Source: Fuerstiella sp. (GTDB lineage Bacteria; Planctomycetota; Planctomycetia; Planctomycetales; Planctomycetaceae). Taken from it: a stretch of DNA of 64,000 nt. The stretch covers positions 74,705-138,704 of the forward strand of contig JABABI010000007.1 of NCBI GenBank assembly GCA_014238335.1. The letters run 5' to 3'. This document shows, one piece after another, positions 26,206-35,679 of this stretch (position 1 is the first letter of the stretch; every line of letters starts with the position of its first letter). The notes under the pieces were generated by a model. It made no database searches, was not told where the DNA came from, and saw only the letters and a program-made list of their open reading frames with translations. The translations under genes were made by a program, and so were the position numbers.

Positions 26206-28686
26206 ATGCTTCGGACGTTCTATTTTTTTCTGCTGACAATTCTGTCCGTCGAAATCCCGGCGGCCGATTCCTTCCGTCTGCTGCCTGCGGAATTGAAACT
26301 GGATGGTCGCGAAGCCACACACCGTATTCTGGTCGAGCGATTCGATGGTGACAGAGCTATCGGGGTGGCCGATGATTCGATCGAATTGAAGAGCGATAAC
26401 ACGAAGATCGCAACCATTGAAAACCGCACGGTCCATCCTGTTGCCGACGGGACAACAGCGGTCCGAGCATTTCTGGGGCTGAAGGAGATTGCGACTGCAC
26501 AGGTAACCGTAACGAACACCAGCAACCGCTTTCGCTGGACGTTTCGCAATCATGTGCAATCTGTACTGGCCAAACAGGGCTGTAACAGTGGCGCCTGTCA
26601 CGGTGCACTGGCCGGCAAAGGCGGGTTTCGACTCTCGCTTCGCGGCTATGACACCGACAAAGATCACTTCAACGCCACGACACAGCAGTTAGGCCGCCGT
26701 ACTGATCTGACCGAGCCGGGGTTAAGTCTGTTGCTGACCAAACCAACGACTGCCGTGCCTCATCGGGGCGGCCTGCGACTAGTACCAGACACGCTGAACT
26801 ATCGCGTGATTGCCGAATGGATCGCCGATGGAGCACCCAAACCTGCCGACGAAGACGCCAGACTGGTACGGCTGAAAGTCCTTCCGGAGGCGGCGACTCT
26901 GAAGAAAGGCCAGCAGCAACCGTTCATCATTCAGGCACACTACACCGACGGCCGCGTGGAGGACGTGACTCAATGGGCGAAGTTCACATCCGCCAACGAA
27001 GCGGTCGCCACCGTTGAACAGGAAGGGACAGCGACCATAATCGGCCCCGGGGAAGGAGCCGTCAGCGCATGGTTTGGCAGCCGAATCGTAATTGCGAGGA
27101 TGACGTCACCATTTGAACAGACCGTGACACCTGATTCCTATGTGCTTGCCGGACGCCGCAATTTCATCGACGATCTGGGGTTAAAACAACTGCGACGACT
27201 GCATCTGAAGCCTTCGCCAAAATGCTCGGACGAAGTGTTTGTCCGTCGATCCTTTGTAGACACCATCGGAACGCTGCCCACCGGCCTTGAGGTACGGGAG
27301 TTCCTGGCGAACGGTTCTCCCGGCAAACGCGACACACTCATTGAGTCGTTGCTGGCCCGCCCGGAGTTCGTTGATTTCTGGTCCTATCACTGGTCAGATC
27401 TGTTAATGATCAATGGCAACCTGCTGCGGCCCGATGCCGTCAAGGCATACTACGCGTGGATCCACGATCACGTCGAAGCCAATACACCATGGGACGATTT
27501 TGTTCGTGAAGTCATCACGGCAAAGGGATCCAGCATCGAAAACGGGGCCACCAACTTTTATGCACTGCATCAGGCTCCTGAGGACATGGCAGAGAATGCG
27601 AGCCAGGCGTTTCTGGGCCTGTCGATTGGTTGCGCGAAATGCCACAATCATCCGCTGGAGAAATGGACGAACGATCAGTATTACGGCTTCGCGAATCTGT
27701 TTTCCCGAGTGCGGGCCAAAGGCTGGGGTGGCGATCCTCGCAGCGGAGACGGAAAGCGTACGCTGGTGACAGTCGATTCCGGAGAATTGATTCAGCCACG
27801 AACCGGCAAGCCTCAGCCGCCCACTCCGCTGGATGCAGAGCCGCTGCCCTATGACGCTCCGGCTGATCGTCGCGAGTATCTGGCGGACTGGCTGGTCTCC
27901 CGTGACAATCCTCTGTTTGCCCGGGCGATCACCAACCGAGTGTGGCGTAATTTTATGGGAGTCGGTCTGGTGGAACAGGTTGACGACATGCGAACATCGA
28001 ATCCCGCCAGCAACGAAGAACTGCTGCAGACATGTGCGGATTTCCTGGTGGACAGCGATTTTGACCTGAAGGCGCTGATGCGACAGATCCTGCAGTCGGA
28101 AACCTACCAGCGCAGCAGCAAACCGCTGGATCAGAACAATGGTGACGCGCGTAATTATTCACGGTACTACCCGAAACGGCTGATGGCCGAAGTGCTGCTG
28201 GATGCAGTGTCTCAGGTGACGGCAGTGCCCAGTGAATTCAACAAGATCGTGTTTTCCGGGGCTGACGTCCGCGACACGGATTTTTACCCCAAAGGGACTC
28301 GTGCCATTGAACTATACGATGCCGCCGTGCAGTCCTACTTTCTGCAGACGTTCGGCAGGCATCAAAGACGCATTACGTGCGAATGTGAACGCAGCGACGA
28401 ACCGAGCATGGTGCAGGTGCTGCACATTTCCAACGGCACAACGATCAACGGAAAACTGCAGACACAGGACAATCAGCTTGACCGTTGGTTGAAAGAATTC
28501 AAAGACAACCGGCCTGCTTTGCTGGATGAGCTGTTTGTGTCCTCGTTGTCCCGCTATCCGTCCCCCCGGGAACGCACGGAGATGCTGCAGCTGTTTGCAG
28601 ATACGAAACCGGAAGAACACCGCGCGTTGCTGGAAGACATGGTCTGGGGCATCTTCAGCAGCCGCGAGTTCCTGTTTAATCACTGA
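26206..28686 (+). CDS. DUF1549/DUF1553 cytochrome-like protein with Ig-like domain
   Basis: Large exported protein of 826 residues. A short signal peptide (MLRTFYFFLLTILSVEIPAADS) is followed by an Ig-like (BIG2-type) segment. A heme-like CNSGACHG motif, unusual in having three residues between the cysteines, appears near residue 124. A second Ig-like domain (LKVLPEAATLKKGQQQPFIIQ) comes next, then DUF1549 (FVRRSFVDTIGTLPT), a CAKCHNHP motif near 480 and DUF1553 to the C-terminus (ITNRVWRNFMGVGLV). The ATG at 26206 has gagg 11 bases upstream. Genes of this type normally precede a DUF1501 gene; none follows here. The exact role of the family is unresolved. Confidence 0.88.
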   Translation: MLRTFYFFLLTILSVEIPAADSFRLLPAELKLDGREATHRILVERFDGDRAIGVADDSIELKSDNTKIATIENRTVHPVADGTTAVRAFLGLKEIATAQVTVTNTSNRFRWTFRNHVQSVLAKQGCNSGACHGALAGKGGFRLSLRGYDTDKDHFNATTQQLGRRTDLTEPGLSLLLTKPTTAVPHRGGLRLVPDTLNYRVIAEWIADGAPKPADEDARLVRLKVLPEAATLKKGQQQPFIIQAHYTDGRVEDVTQWAKFTSANEAVATVEQEGTATIIGPGEGAVSAWFGSRIVIARMTSPFEQTVTPDSYVLAGRRNFIDDLGLKQLRRLHLKPSPKCSDEVFVRRSFVDTIGTLPTGLEVREFLANGSPGKRDTLIESLLARPEFVDFWSYHWSDLLMINGNLLRPDAVKAYYAWIHDHVEANTPWDDFVREVITAKGSSIENGATNFYALHQAPEDMAENASQAFLGLSIGCAKCHNHPLEKWTNDQYYGFANLFSRVRAKGWGGDPRSGDGKRTLVTVDSGELIQPRTGKPQPPTPLDAEPLPYDAPADRREYLADWLVSRDNPLFARAITNRVWRNFMGVGLVEQVDDMRTSNPASNEELLQTCADFLVDSDFDLKALMRQILQSETYQRSSKPLDQNNGDARNYSRYYPKRLMAEVLLDAVSQVTAVPSEFNKIVFSGADVRDTDFYPKGTRAIELYDAAVQSYFLQTFGRHQRRITCECERSDEPSMVQVLHISNGTTINGKLQTQDNQLDRWLKEFKDNRPALLDELFVSSLSRYPSPRERTEMLQLFADTKPEEHRALLEDMVWGIFSSREFLFNH

Positions 28687-28871
28687 GATAACGGCGCCAG
28701 TGTCTTGCGAACATCAGCACAGTTGCCCGCGAACGAACGCCGCGTTTCCAGCCCGCAACAGGTTTTTCCGGCATCCCCACGTGCCGAACCTTTGTAGCGC
28801 ACAGCGGAGTCAATTAACCACGTACCCATCGAACCACGCTTTGCCTTGCAAAACCACGCGGTTAAACAACT

Positions 28872-28922
28872 AGCCCAGCCTGAAGCTCTGACGTTCAGAG
28901 GCCGGAGGTTTCAGACTGGGCT
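28872..28922. terminator. Inverted repeat between convergent genes
   Basis: agcccagcctgaa near 28872-28885 pairs with tttcagactgggct near 28908-28921, with one mismatch and an inner loop of about 25 bases. It lies between two convergent genes, so a bidirectional terminator is plausible, but there is no T-run on either strand. Confidence 0.4.
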
Positions 28923-28928
28923 CAAAAG

Positions 28929-30227
28929 CTACTTTGCCGTCTGTTCAAGGCGCGAATCAAAGAAGCTGAAAACGGCTGAGGCAACTTTCTCACAGCCGGA
29001 AATATTGAAATGACAATCGTCGTAGAAGGCGGTCGTGTCCTTTGGAATAACGGAAGCAAGGTCGATCATATCAACGTTTTTTCCTTCGCAGACTTCGCGC
29101 ATCGTTTGGTTATATTTCTCCATCAGCTCGGACAGTATTCCGGGTGTGTAAGCTCGGTCCTGACTGTGTGCACAGAGCAACCTGTCCAGTTCCGGAGAAA
29201 GGTTGTGTTTGTACAGCGTGGGTTGTGTCATCAACACCAGTTTAACTCCCCGTTCGCGGCACGCGGCAATGATGTCGACAAGGTCAACCCTGTATCGATC
29301 AAGAGCCTCTTCACATCCCTCAGGAATTTCCGTGATTGTATTCCTTGCAAGCTTTGCCTGCCTGACTTTGCGTTCTTCTGAATACCACAATCCGGCAGGG
29401 TCCTGCACGACAACTTGTTCACTGAATTGCGTTTGGTGCCATCGCTGAATAAACCGAACTGCGGACAGTCGCCGGTAGTACGGCACCCCATCAAAACTCC
29501 CGGTCAACGCCTGTTGTGGCACAGCCAGGCTTCTTTCAGCGTAGGCATTCCAGAGAAAAGCACCCGCATCGTTGATGCCGCAAAGAACCACAACCCAGTC
29601 AAACTCATTTGCCAAAGGATAATTACGAATCTGGTATGAATGGTGACGAGTGAATTGCCCGCTTTTTCCCGCATTTCCAACAAATACATTTTCGCCGAGA
29701 CTGGCTGCGAGCCTGTCTTGCAGCAGCCAAGGCCAGCTTTTCTCATCTGTCACATACAGGCATTCGGTTGTGCTTCCGCCCACGCATAAAATGCGCCAGG
29801 TTGCATCAGCCAGCGTCGTTTGCGGCCCTCTAAGCCCAATCTCGTTCACCGAATAGACGATCGGGCCGGATATTCCCGGCATCGTATCGGCAGCGACACT
29901 CTTTCTCACACGGGGCGAAATTGGCACGTTCCCAGGAGGCGGCGGAAAGACAAACCACAATGCTGTCTCTGCAAGCCCTGCCGTGCAAAGTGAAGCATAC
30001 GTTAGCAAGAGAAAACGTCCGACGGTTCCTGGGGTGCCGCGGCATACGACTACGCACGCGCACAAGTACCCGACCAATAGAACAACGAACGCGGCATCTA
30101 TTCTTCCAATTTCCAACCCGTTCATGGCGACGGATGCAAAGGCGACTGTGTGGATCACAGCCGGTGCTGTCAGCAGAAAAACAAACACGATTTCTTTGGT
30201 GTTGTTTCTTTTTTCTGGCGTAGACAT
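28929..30227 (-). CDS. Membrane-anchored SGNH/GDSL hydrolase
   Basis: SGNH-fold hydrolase with N-terminal membrane segments, 432 residues from the ATG at 30227 (in-frame ATGs at 30275 and 30302 would extend it). Three hydrophobic stretches occupy about the first 95 residues, placing the enzyme domain outside the cytoplasm. Catalytic blocks are all present: VGGSTTEC (serine, about residue 152), GNAGKSGQ, LCGINDAG and DDCHFNISG carrying the Asp-His pair. Relatives act as esterases, lipases or polysaccharide O-acyl hydrolases. A divergent or antisense promoter region lies upstream; no operon partner is evident. Confidence 0.82.
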   Translation of the reverse strand: MSTPEKRNNTKEIVFVFLLTAPAVIHTVAFASVAMNGLEIGRIDAAFVVLLVGYLCACVVVCRGTPGTVGRFLLLTYASLCTAGLAETALWFVFPPPPGNVPISPRVRKSVAADTMPGISGPIVYSVNEIGLRGPQTTLADATWRILCVGGSTTECLYVTDEKSWPWLLQDRLAASLGENVFVGNAGKSGQFTRHHSYQIRNYPLANEFDWVVVLCGINDAGAFLWNAYAERSLAVPQQALTGSFDGVPYYRRLSAVRFIQRWHQTQFSEQVVVQDPAGLWYSEERKVRQAKLARNTITEIPEGCEEALDRYRVDLVDIIAACRERGVKLVLMTQPTLYKHNLSPELDRLLCAHSQDRAYTPGILSELMEKYNQTMREVCEGKNVDMIDLASVIPKDTTAFYDDCHFNISGCEKVASAVFSFFDSRLEQTAK

Positions 30228-30302
30228 GTTGTCAGCAAAGCCCTTGAGATGGTAGCCCTTTGAGGGACAGGTCATTCTCTTTTTCTGAAGCTGGACAATC
30301 AT

Positions 30303-30658
30303 GGAGCCGTTCGGCTAATTTCGGATTCAGCCCCATTCTGGTCGAGTTGCGGTTATCCTGTCAACGACCGATTCATTTGGGCAAACTTCCAGTGGCACAC
30401 GTAAATCAAAGAGACGTTCTGGCAGAAGATGAAGCTCAGGTTGTGCATGATATCAATTGTTGTGTTTGGCAACTATCCGGCAGTTTCGGGGATGTGGTTC
30501 TGTTGTCTCAGAATCGCATCCATCACGTACCTTGTGGGGTCGTGACCGGGTAGGCGAACTGTTGAAACACTCACCCATCTGCAAGCCGGTTCGGCTAATC
30601 CTGGCGGCCCAGACGGTCGCTGCCCCTATCGTTCTTTGCCCTGCCGCAACCGAAGCTT
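30303..30658. other. Intergenic region, no gene seen
   Basis: Open frames on both strands here are short and overlap; none has a ribosome-binding site or family resemblance. The promoter of the SGNH hydrolase should lie in the left part. Confidence 0.5.
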
Positions 30659-31288
30659 TCAAGGTGCCGAAACGGCCCGGGAGGCAACATCTCGATCGGT
30701 GTCCCGTGTTGCGGCCTCCAGTGATTGTGTTGCCGTTTCTACCGGCAATTCCAGATTTGCCAACGCCCATGCAGCGGCTTGCCGAACGGTTACCGCTCGA
30801 TCAGAAAGCAATGCCAGCAACAAAGCCGTTTTCACGGCAATCTCTAATGCACAATGACACAGCCGGGCGACAGTCGGCTTTTCGGAGTTGGCGTTTCCAT
30901 AAGAATCTGCATTCGCCTTGATGGTCAAGACGATCCCGTCTTCCAAAATTCCGTAACTCAGTGATGACTCCGCCAGAATCAACCGGAGCGCAGAGCGACG
31001 GCAAACACCTGCTCCATAAAACTGATAGAATGGGATTCGGTCTGGATCGATTCCTACACGCCCAAACGCGTTCGTATCAACCGTCGTGGGCATCTCCCAC
31101 GACTTTTTGAACTCAGCCATTGCCGGATCGGGCGTTTTGACCAACAAAAAAACGTCACCCAGGTTCACGGGGTGACCATTGGTTCGCAGATCGCTCTCGA
31201 CTTGCAGTTTCGCAACAACCGGATTGATGGCTGGGCCGTGTTCATCACATGTGCACGCCTGAACGCGGGTATGAACAAATTGTGGCGT
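30659..31288 (-). pseudogene. Probable gene remnant with STN-like and HEAT-like segments
   Basis: One frame is open from 31288 to 30659 on the minus strand, after an in-frame TGA at 31291-31289. It has no ATG near its start (the first start codon is GTG at 31168), yet it reads as protein on both sides of that codon, for example CTCDEHGPAINPVVAKLQV before it. Further on, RSALRLILAESSLSYGILED resembles the short STN-type repeat found in secretin-like and planctomycete HEAT proteins, and RAVTVRQAAAWALANLELP followed by DTDRDVASRA resembles HEAT repeats. The protein ends abruptly. I take it as a truncated fragment; function is not assignable. Confidence 0.35.
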
Positions 31289-31396
31289 TCACCAGAACGC
31301 CAGACCAATCGTTGATCTAAGAACAATTGTCGCCACTACGCCGTGGTGAACAAAACGACCTCATGATTGGTCCTCTCAAAAAAATCACAGACCGGT

Positions 31397-32668
31397 TCAA
31401 TCACTGATTCCCGTCACCGAACGATTCGGCTTTCCCCATCTGATCTTCGCGATCCAGATCGTGTTGTCGCTGCCGTGCTTTTCGACACCGACCGGTTGCA
31501 TCCATTCGGTCACGGTCACCCAGGTCTCGTTGGCTGACACATCGGTGATGCCGAAATTGCCCAGCCGGGCTCCTCGTTCAGTAACAAGAATTCGTTCTGT
31601 GCTGCGAATCACGTGCAGTTTGTCCGGATCGACCTGAGCGATAAAGAGCGGTGCCCGGTGACGGAATACGTGATCGTTGTCTGCACCTTTTCGTGTGTAG
31701 ACAAGAAACAGCCCGTCACTGTGAGTCACCCAGTGCTGCTGAGTGTTGTAGTTACCCAAATCTGTTCCGTCGTCAAACGTCCAGCGTGTAGCCTCAGAAT
31801 AGTGCAAACCATCCTCGCTGGCCGCGACGTACCCGTGGTCATCGTTGCGCAATGTCAGAAAGAAACGACCACCAAACCCAGTGACCGACGGTTCGTACAA
31901 ACCACGTTTGACGGGGACAGACAGTTCGCTGCCGTGTTCAATGTACTTCAGGGTAGTGCCATCAAAACTGCAGCGGCAGACGGTGCTGGCATACTGCTTG
32001 GCCAGCGGTTCTTTGTGATAGACGGGAACCAGGATATCACCATTCAGCAGGTCAACGCGTTGCTGACTGCCGGAACCAGCGCATTGAAATCTCAGCCCCC
32101 TGGGCAGCTTCACGCACTCCCACTTGCCCCACTTACCGGTTTCGGAATCGTAAACGGCATAGGCAATACCTCGGGGGCGGACATGCATCACTTTATTGTT
32201 GCGGTACCAGACGGTGTGTCCGATGCCCAGTAATCGTTTGGATTGAGCATGCCATTTCGGAACGAAGTCGCAGACGGTGGTCTGATCGCCGGGCTGCAAC
32301 AGGTGCGGAGCGATATCGGCCCCTGTCGGCAGCGGTTTGTCCGTCTCGGAAAACGTCTGGCGTGCGAAGGAATCGATTTGCCGGGGGACAGTCCAGGTCG
32401 CGCCGCCATCGCTGGAGCGGAGTTCATTCAACGCATAGAAAATGTCCGAACCGCTGAGCAGCAGTTTTTGCGTGGTCATGATCGCCGTGGCATGACCGCT
32501 GGCTGACTTCGATGAGTCTCGCAGCATACCTGCTCGTGCGTGAACCCAGCAGGAACTGCCATCGAAGCCGGAGGATGCTTTCGACAGGTCAATGCTGTAG
32601 CCGACAGGGTCAGTGGCCTGCGAAGTTGTGGCTGACAGGATCAACAACGCAATGACACGAGTGGACAT
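31397..32668 (-). CDS. Secreted sialidase-like six-bladed propeller protein
   Basis: Exported protein of 423 residues with a short signal peptide (MSTRVIALLILSATTSQA). An Asp-box motif SSDGGATW near residue 86 and further weak ones, plus IWIAKIRWGKP at the end, point to the sialidase/neuraminidase superfamily of BNR-repeat propellers. The full sialidase catalytic set (Arg triad, Tyr, Glu) is not clear to me, so glycosidase activity is possible but unproven. It is the last gene of a minus-strand operon, 24 bases after the TolB-like gene; the start ATG has gagaga upstream. Confidence 0.78.
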   Translation of the reverse strand: MSTRVIALLILSATTSQATDPVGYSIDLSKASSGFDGSSCWVHARAGMLRDSSKSASGHATAIMTTQKLLLSGSDIFYALNELRSSDGGATWTVPRQIDSFARQTFSETDKPLPTGADIAPHLLQPGDQTTVCDFVPKWHAQSKRLLGIGHTVWYRNNKVMHVRPRGIAYAVYDSETGKWGKWECVKLPRGLRFQCAGSGSQQRVDLLNGDILVPVYHKEPLAKQYASTVCRCSFDGTTLKYIEHGSELSVPVKRGLYEPSVTGFGGRFFLTLRNDDHGYVAASEDGLHYSEATRWTFDDGTDLGNYNTQQHWVTHSDGLFLVYTRKGADNDHVFRHRAPLFIAQVDPDKLHVIRSTERILVTERGARLGNFGITDVSANETWVTVTEWMQPVGVEKHGSDNTIWIAKIRWGKPNRSVTGISD

Positions 32669-32692
32669 GACGGTCTCTCTTCGAAGACGGGA

Positions 32693-33655
32693 TTACCTGG
32701 AACGACTAATGTAGATCAAAATTCTTCCGTCTCTGCTGACGGCCGGACTTCGGTTCGCGTGGTTCTGTAGTTGTCCGGCGAGTGGCAGCGGAGCATTTCC
32801 AACCGCTGGCTGTTGCACACCCGTGCGGACTGTCATCAGCTGATTCCGTTTGTCTTCGCCCGTAGTCCGGGTAAATGCCACGATGTTGTTGTCAACCCAG
32901 GCGAGGTCGGCCCGAATAGTGTCATCTCCGCGATAATGCACCTGCACGTCTGGTCCATTGTGGACGGCAACCGATGCCACGTGAATTTCGCTGTCTGGTC
33001 CATTCCCTTTAAAGCACAAACGTTTGCTGTCCGGCGACCATACGAAGTTCCAGTAGAACGAGCTGTAACCGCTGCGGCCGTCGCCAAACACGGGGAAGAA
33101 TTCATCTTCCACAAGATTGAAAATTACAAAATCGGCAGCCTCGTTAACTCGCCGCGTGTAGGCAATCATGTTGCCATCCGGCGACCATCGTGCACACCAG
33201 CCCGCTTCGTCGATCAATTGCTGATGGCTGCCATCGGCCTGCATCACCCAGACTCCATGTTCCGGCGAACGTTTGCAGAAGGCGATCCTTTTTCCTCGAG
33301 GCGACCATGTGGGCATCGCTCCGGGACCGAGATCCCGCATTTCTGATCCGTTGGTGTTACACACCCAGACGTGCGAATCGGAGGCTGCCTGTGTTCCATG
33401 CAACGTGGCTTCAAACGCGATTCGTTCGCCATCGCCGGACAGACGGGGGGAGCCGACCGATTCCAGGTGCGTGAATTCAAACAGCTTCGTGGAAATTCCG
33501 GTCTGCAGATCCAGACTGCACATCCAGAGCTGTGAAGGCGGGGTCGGCTGTGTTTCCTGTGCGTCGCCTGAAACTGGCAGAAACAGCAATGAAAGAAAGC
33601 CTATCCACACGCGATGGCTGGTGCTGGTGTCGGTCATGCCGTGCACGTTGTTCAT
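32693..33655 (-). CDS. TolB-like (PD40) propeller protein, short paralog
   Basis: Exported beta-propeller of 320 residues with an N-terminal signal segment (VWIGFLSLLFLPVSGDAQ). Blades have the PD40/TolB pattern: PTWSPRGKRIAFCKRS, ARWSPDGNMIAYTRR, FVWSPDSKRLCFKGN. It is strikingly similar to the C-terminal half of the gene upstream, sharing for example GVWVMQADG versus GVWIMRAAG and LVEDEFFPVF versus IVEDEFFSVF. Its ATG overlaps the upstream stop as ATGA, so translation is coupled. A periplasmic binding or sensing role is likely; substrate unknown. Confidence 0.82.
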   Translation of the reverse strand: MNNVHGMTDTSTSHRVWIGFLSLLFLPVSGDAQETQPTPPSQLWMCSLDLQTGISTKLFEFTHLESVGSPRLSGDGERIAFEATLHGTQAASDSHVWVCNTNGSEMRDLGPGAMPTWSPRGKRIAFCKRSPEHGVWVMQADGSHQQLIDEAGWCARWSPDGNMIAYTRRVNEAADFVIFNLVEDEFFPVFGDGRSGYSSFYWNFVWSPDSKRLCFKGNGPDSEIHVASVAVHNGPDVQVHYRGDDTIRADLAWVDNNIVAFTRTTGEDKRNQLMTVRTGVQQPAVGNAPLPLAGQLQNHANRSPAVSRDGRILIYISRSR

Positions 33656-35679
33656 TTTCTCACCGGTCGGCTCATGTACACCAGCGTCTTACCGTCCGGC
33701 AGCCACGACGCGCTGGTGTTACGCCGATCCGCTTCCTGCCCTTGAATGTAGACAGGTTCGGCAAGGCGATGCGTTTCCAGATAATGCAGTCGTTCAGTTC
33801 CATACAACGGCAGGTCGGGTGAGCACACAATTCTTCGGCCGGACGGCGTCCACTCAACAGCTGCAGTAAAGTAGCCTTGTTGCTGATACGCTACGGACGG
33901 TCGCGCCGTCCCAAAGATAAATGCTGTGGCGATCTGAGATTCGGCGTTATTCGTTCCGGCGGGTGAAGTTGTCGCCTTGAACGCGACCTGAGTGCTGTCG
34001 GGAGACCAGCTGAAGTTCCCGGATATCTGCTGGAATGGATTTCTCTCACCATCAAACACGCTGAAGAATTCGTCTTCCACGATGTCGTAAACGACAGGAT
34101 CGGATCGCCCGTGCTGCTGCCTGGTGTACACGATCAGGCGACCATCAGGCGACCAACGCGCGGACCAGCCGGATTCGTCCAGCAATTGAGCGTCTGCGCC
34201 TGCGGCGCGCATAATCCAAACACCTTTGGAGGGCGAATAGCGACTGCAGACAAGTCGTTTTCCCTCCGGAGACCATGATGGCATGGTTCCTCGACCCATG
34301 CTGCGGATCGCAGTGCCGTCCAGTGCCGCGATAAAAATCTGCGAGTCAGATGTCATCGCTTCACCGGGGAATGTCGCATCAAAGGCGATTTCAGAACCAT
34401 CCGGAGAAACGGCCAGCGATGCGGCATTCTGAAAATCCGGCAGGGTGAAATGCAGCTTTGATATGTGCGTTTCGGTATCCAGAGAGCAAAACCAAATTTG
34501 GTTGGCAACGGCCGGCCGGCTTTCGATGTCGTCGGCCGCCCAGAGCGTTGCGGGCCTCGTCGCTGAAGGTGCGACGGTGCCTGGTATGGATGGGCTGGTG
34601 CTCTGACCCAGCAGCCCCTGAGCACGATAGCGGCGTTCAAAGGCGTCTGCGTTGACTTGACCCAGCACTTCTCTGGCTGCGCCCACCATACCTCGTCGGT
34701 ACAGCTCGCGACCGACCGTTTCCAGTTTCTGACTGTCCAGCCCAGGCGACGAGGTTGAGTATTTCCCCTCAACTTTTACAGTCAGATACTGTTTTAGCAG
34801 TTCAACGGCTGCCGCTCTCTGACCAAGTGCGAATCGACTGCGAGCGGCGGACAGCAGGACAGCTCGGGCGGGAGAATCTTCTTCCGGTTCCAGCAGATCC
34901 AGACCTGCGATCGTCAGCCCTGCGTGATGAAGCAGCTCAGCGGCCACGTTCGGGAAATGGCCTGCCCTCTGAAAGTTCATGCCGACAAACGCCACCATTT
35001 CGGCAGTGCGCCGGTTTGTGCCGCCCTCCAGCAGCTGCAGCAGCCGAGCACTTTGTTCGTCGATGGCGGCCTGATCTCGAACTTCCAGGGCAATCAACAG
35101 TACCAGCAGGATGCCTTCCGGAGAATCTTTCAAATTGCGTTCCTCCAGGTGCCGGTGCAGATCGTTAACCTGATCGGCCTGTTTTGCCCAGACGACGAGG
35201 GCCTGAGCAACACTTTCGGTCGGAGGCATACGGTTGGGCTGCAACCGACTGACCTTCATCGGCAGGCTGTACAGAAACGCTTCCGTGCGGCGTCCCGGTG
35301 GCAGGACAACGTCGCGCAGCGCGAGGTACACGTCTTCTGCCTGGGCCGACTGCTTCCAGAACGCTGACAGCCCGAAAATCGTGTCTGGAATTCGGTCACG
35401 AATCGCTTCCAGTGGCGGTTTGGGCACAGGAATCGACGTATTCACTCGTGCACCCTGATAGACAATCTTTGTGTCCGGCGGAACGGTGGAAACAGTCGGT
35501 GGCCCGTTGCCCAGGGATTTTTGGAGGGCTTCCAGAGAAAGGCGGGGCAAGCCGTTTTTTGCCGCCATCACGGCCACATCCAGCGCAGAGTTGACCTGTT
35601 CCACCGTGGGCGGTGCAGCAACGGACTGCTCAGGAAGACAGCAACACAGGCCTGCCAGGATCAAAGGAAACGAACGCAT
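33652..35679 (-). CDS. Helical-repeat plus TolB-like propeller protein, long paralog
   Basis: Exported protein of 675 residues. The ATG at 35679 begins a signal peptide (MRSFPLILAGLCCCLPEQSVAA); the frame is open further upstream to 35925 without a signal. The N-terminal half is helical and repetitive (alpha-solenoid or TPR-like: LLEGGTNRRTAEMVAFVGMNFQ, ALGQRAAAVELLKQYL). The C-terminal half, from about residue 385, is a PD40/TolB-type propeller (PSWSPEGKRLVCSRYS, ARWSPDGRLIVYTRQ) that parallels the whole of the next gene. The two seem to derive from duplication of the propeller domain. First gene of a three-gene operon with the short paralog and the sialidase-like gene. Confidence 0.83.
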   Translation of the reverse strand: MRSFPLILAGLCCCLPEQSVAAPPTVEQVNSALDVAVMAAKNGLPRLSLEALQKSLGNGPPTVSTVPPDTKIVYQGARVNTSIPVPKPPLEAIRDRIPDTIFGLSAFWKQSAQAEDVYLALRDVVLPPGRRTEAFLYSLPMKVSRLQPNRMPPTESVAQALVVWAKQADQVNDLHRHLEERNLKDSPEGILLVLLIALEVRDQAAIDEQSARLLQLLEGGTNRRTAEMVAFVGMNFQRAGHFPNVAAELLHHAGLTIAGLDLLEPEEDSPARAVLLSAARSRFALGQRAAAVELLKQYLTVKVEGKYSTSSPGLDSQKLETVGRELYRRGMVGAAREVLGQVNADAFERRYRAQGLLGQSTSPSIPGTVAPSATRPATLWAADDIESRPAVANQIWFCSLDTETHISKLHFTLPDFQNAASLAVSPDGSEIAFDATFPGEAMTSDSQIFIAALDGTAIRSMGRGTMPSWSPEGKRLVCSRYSPSKGVWIMRAAGADAQLLDESGWSARWSPDGRLIVYTRQQHGRSDPVVYDIVEDEFFSVFDGERNPFQQISGNFSWSPDSTQVAFKATTSPAGTNNAESQIATAFIFGTARPSVAYQQQGYFTAAVEWTPSGRRIVCSPDLPLYGTERLHYLETHRLAEPVYIQGQEADRRNTSASWLPDGKTLVYMSRPVRK

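Noticed and set aside
30457..30921. Open frame of 154 codons on the plus strand
   Set aside because: It overlaps the better protein-like minus-strand remnant and has no start signal or family resemblance.
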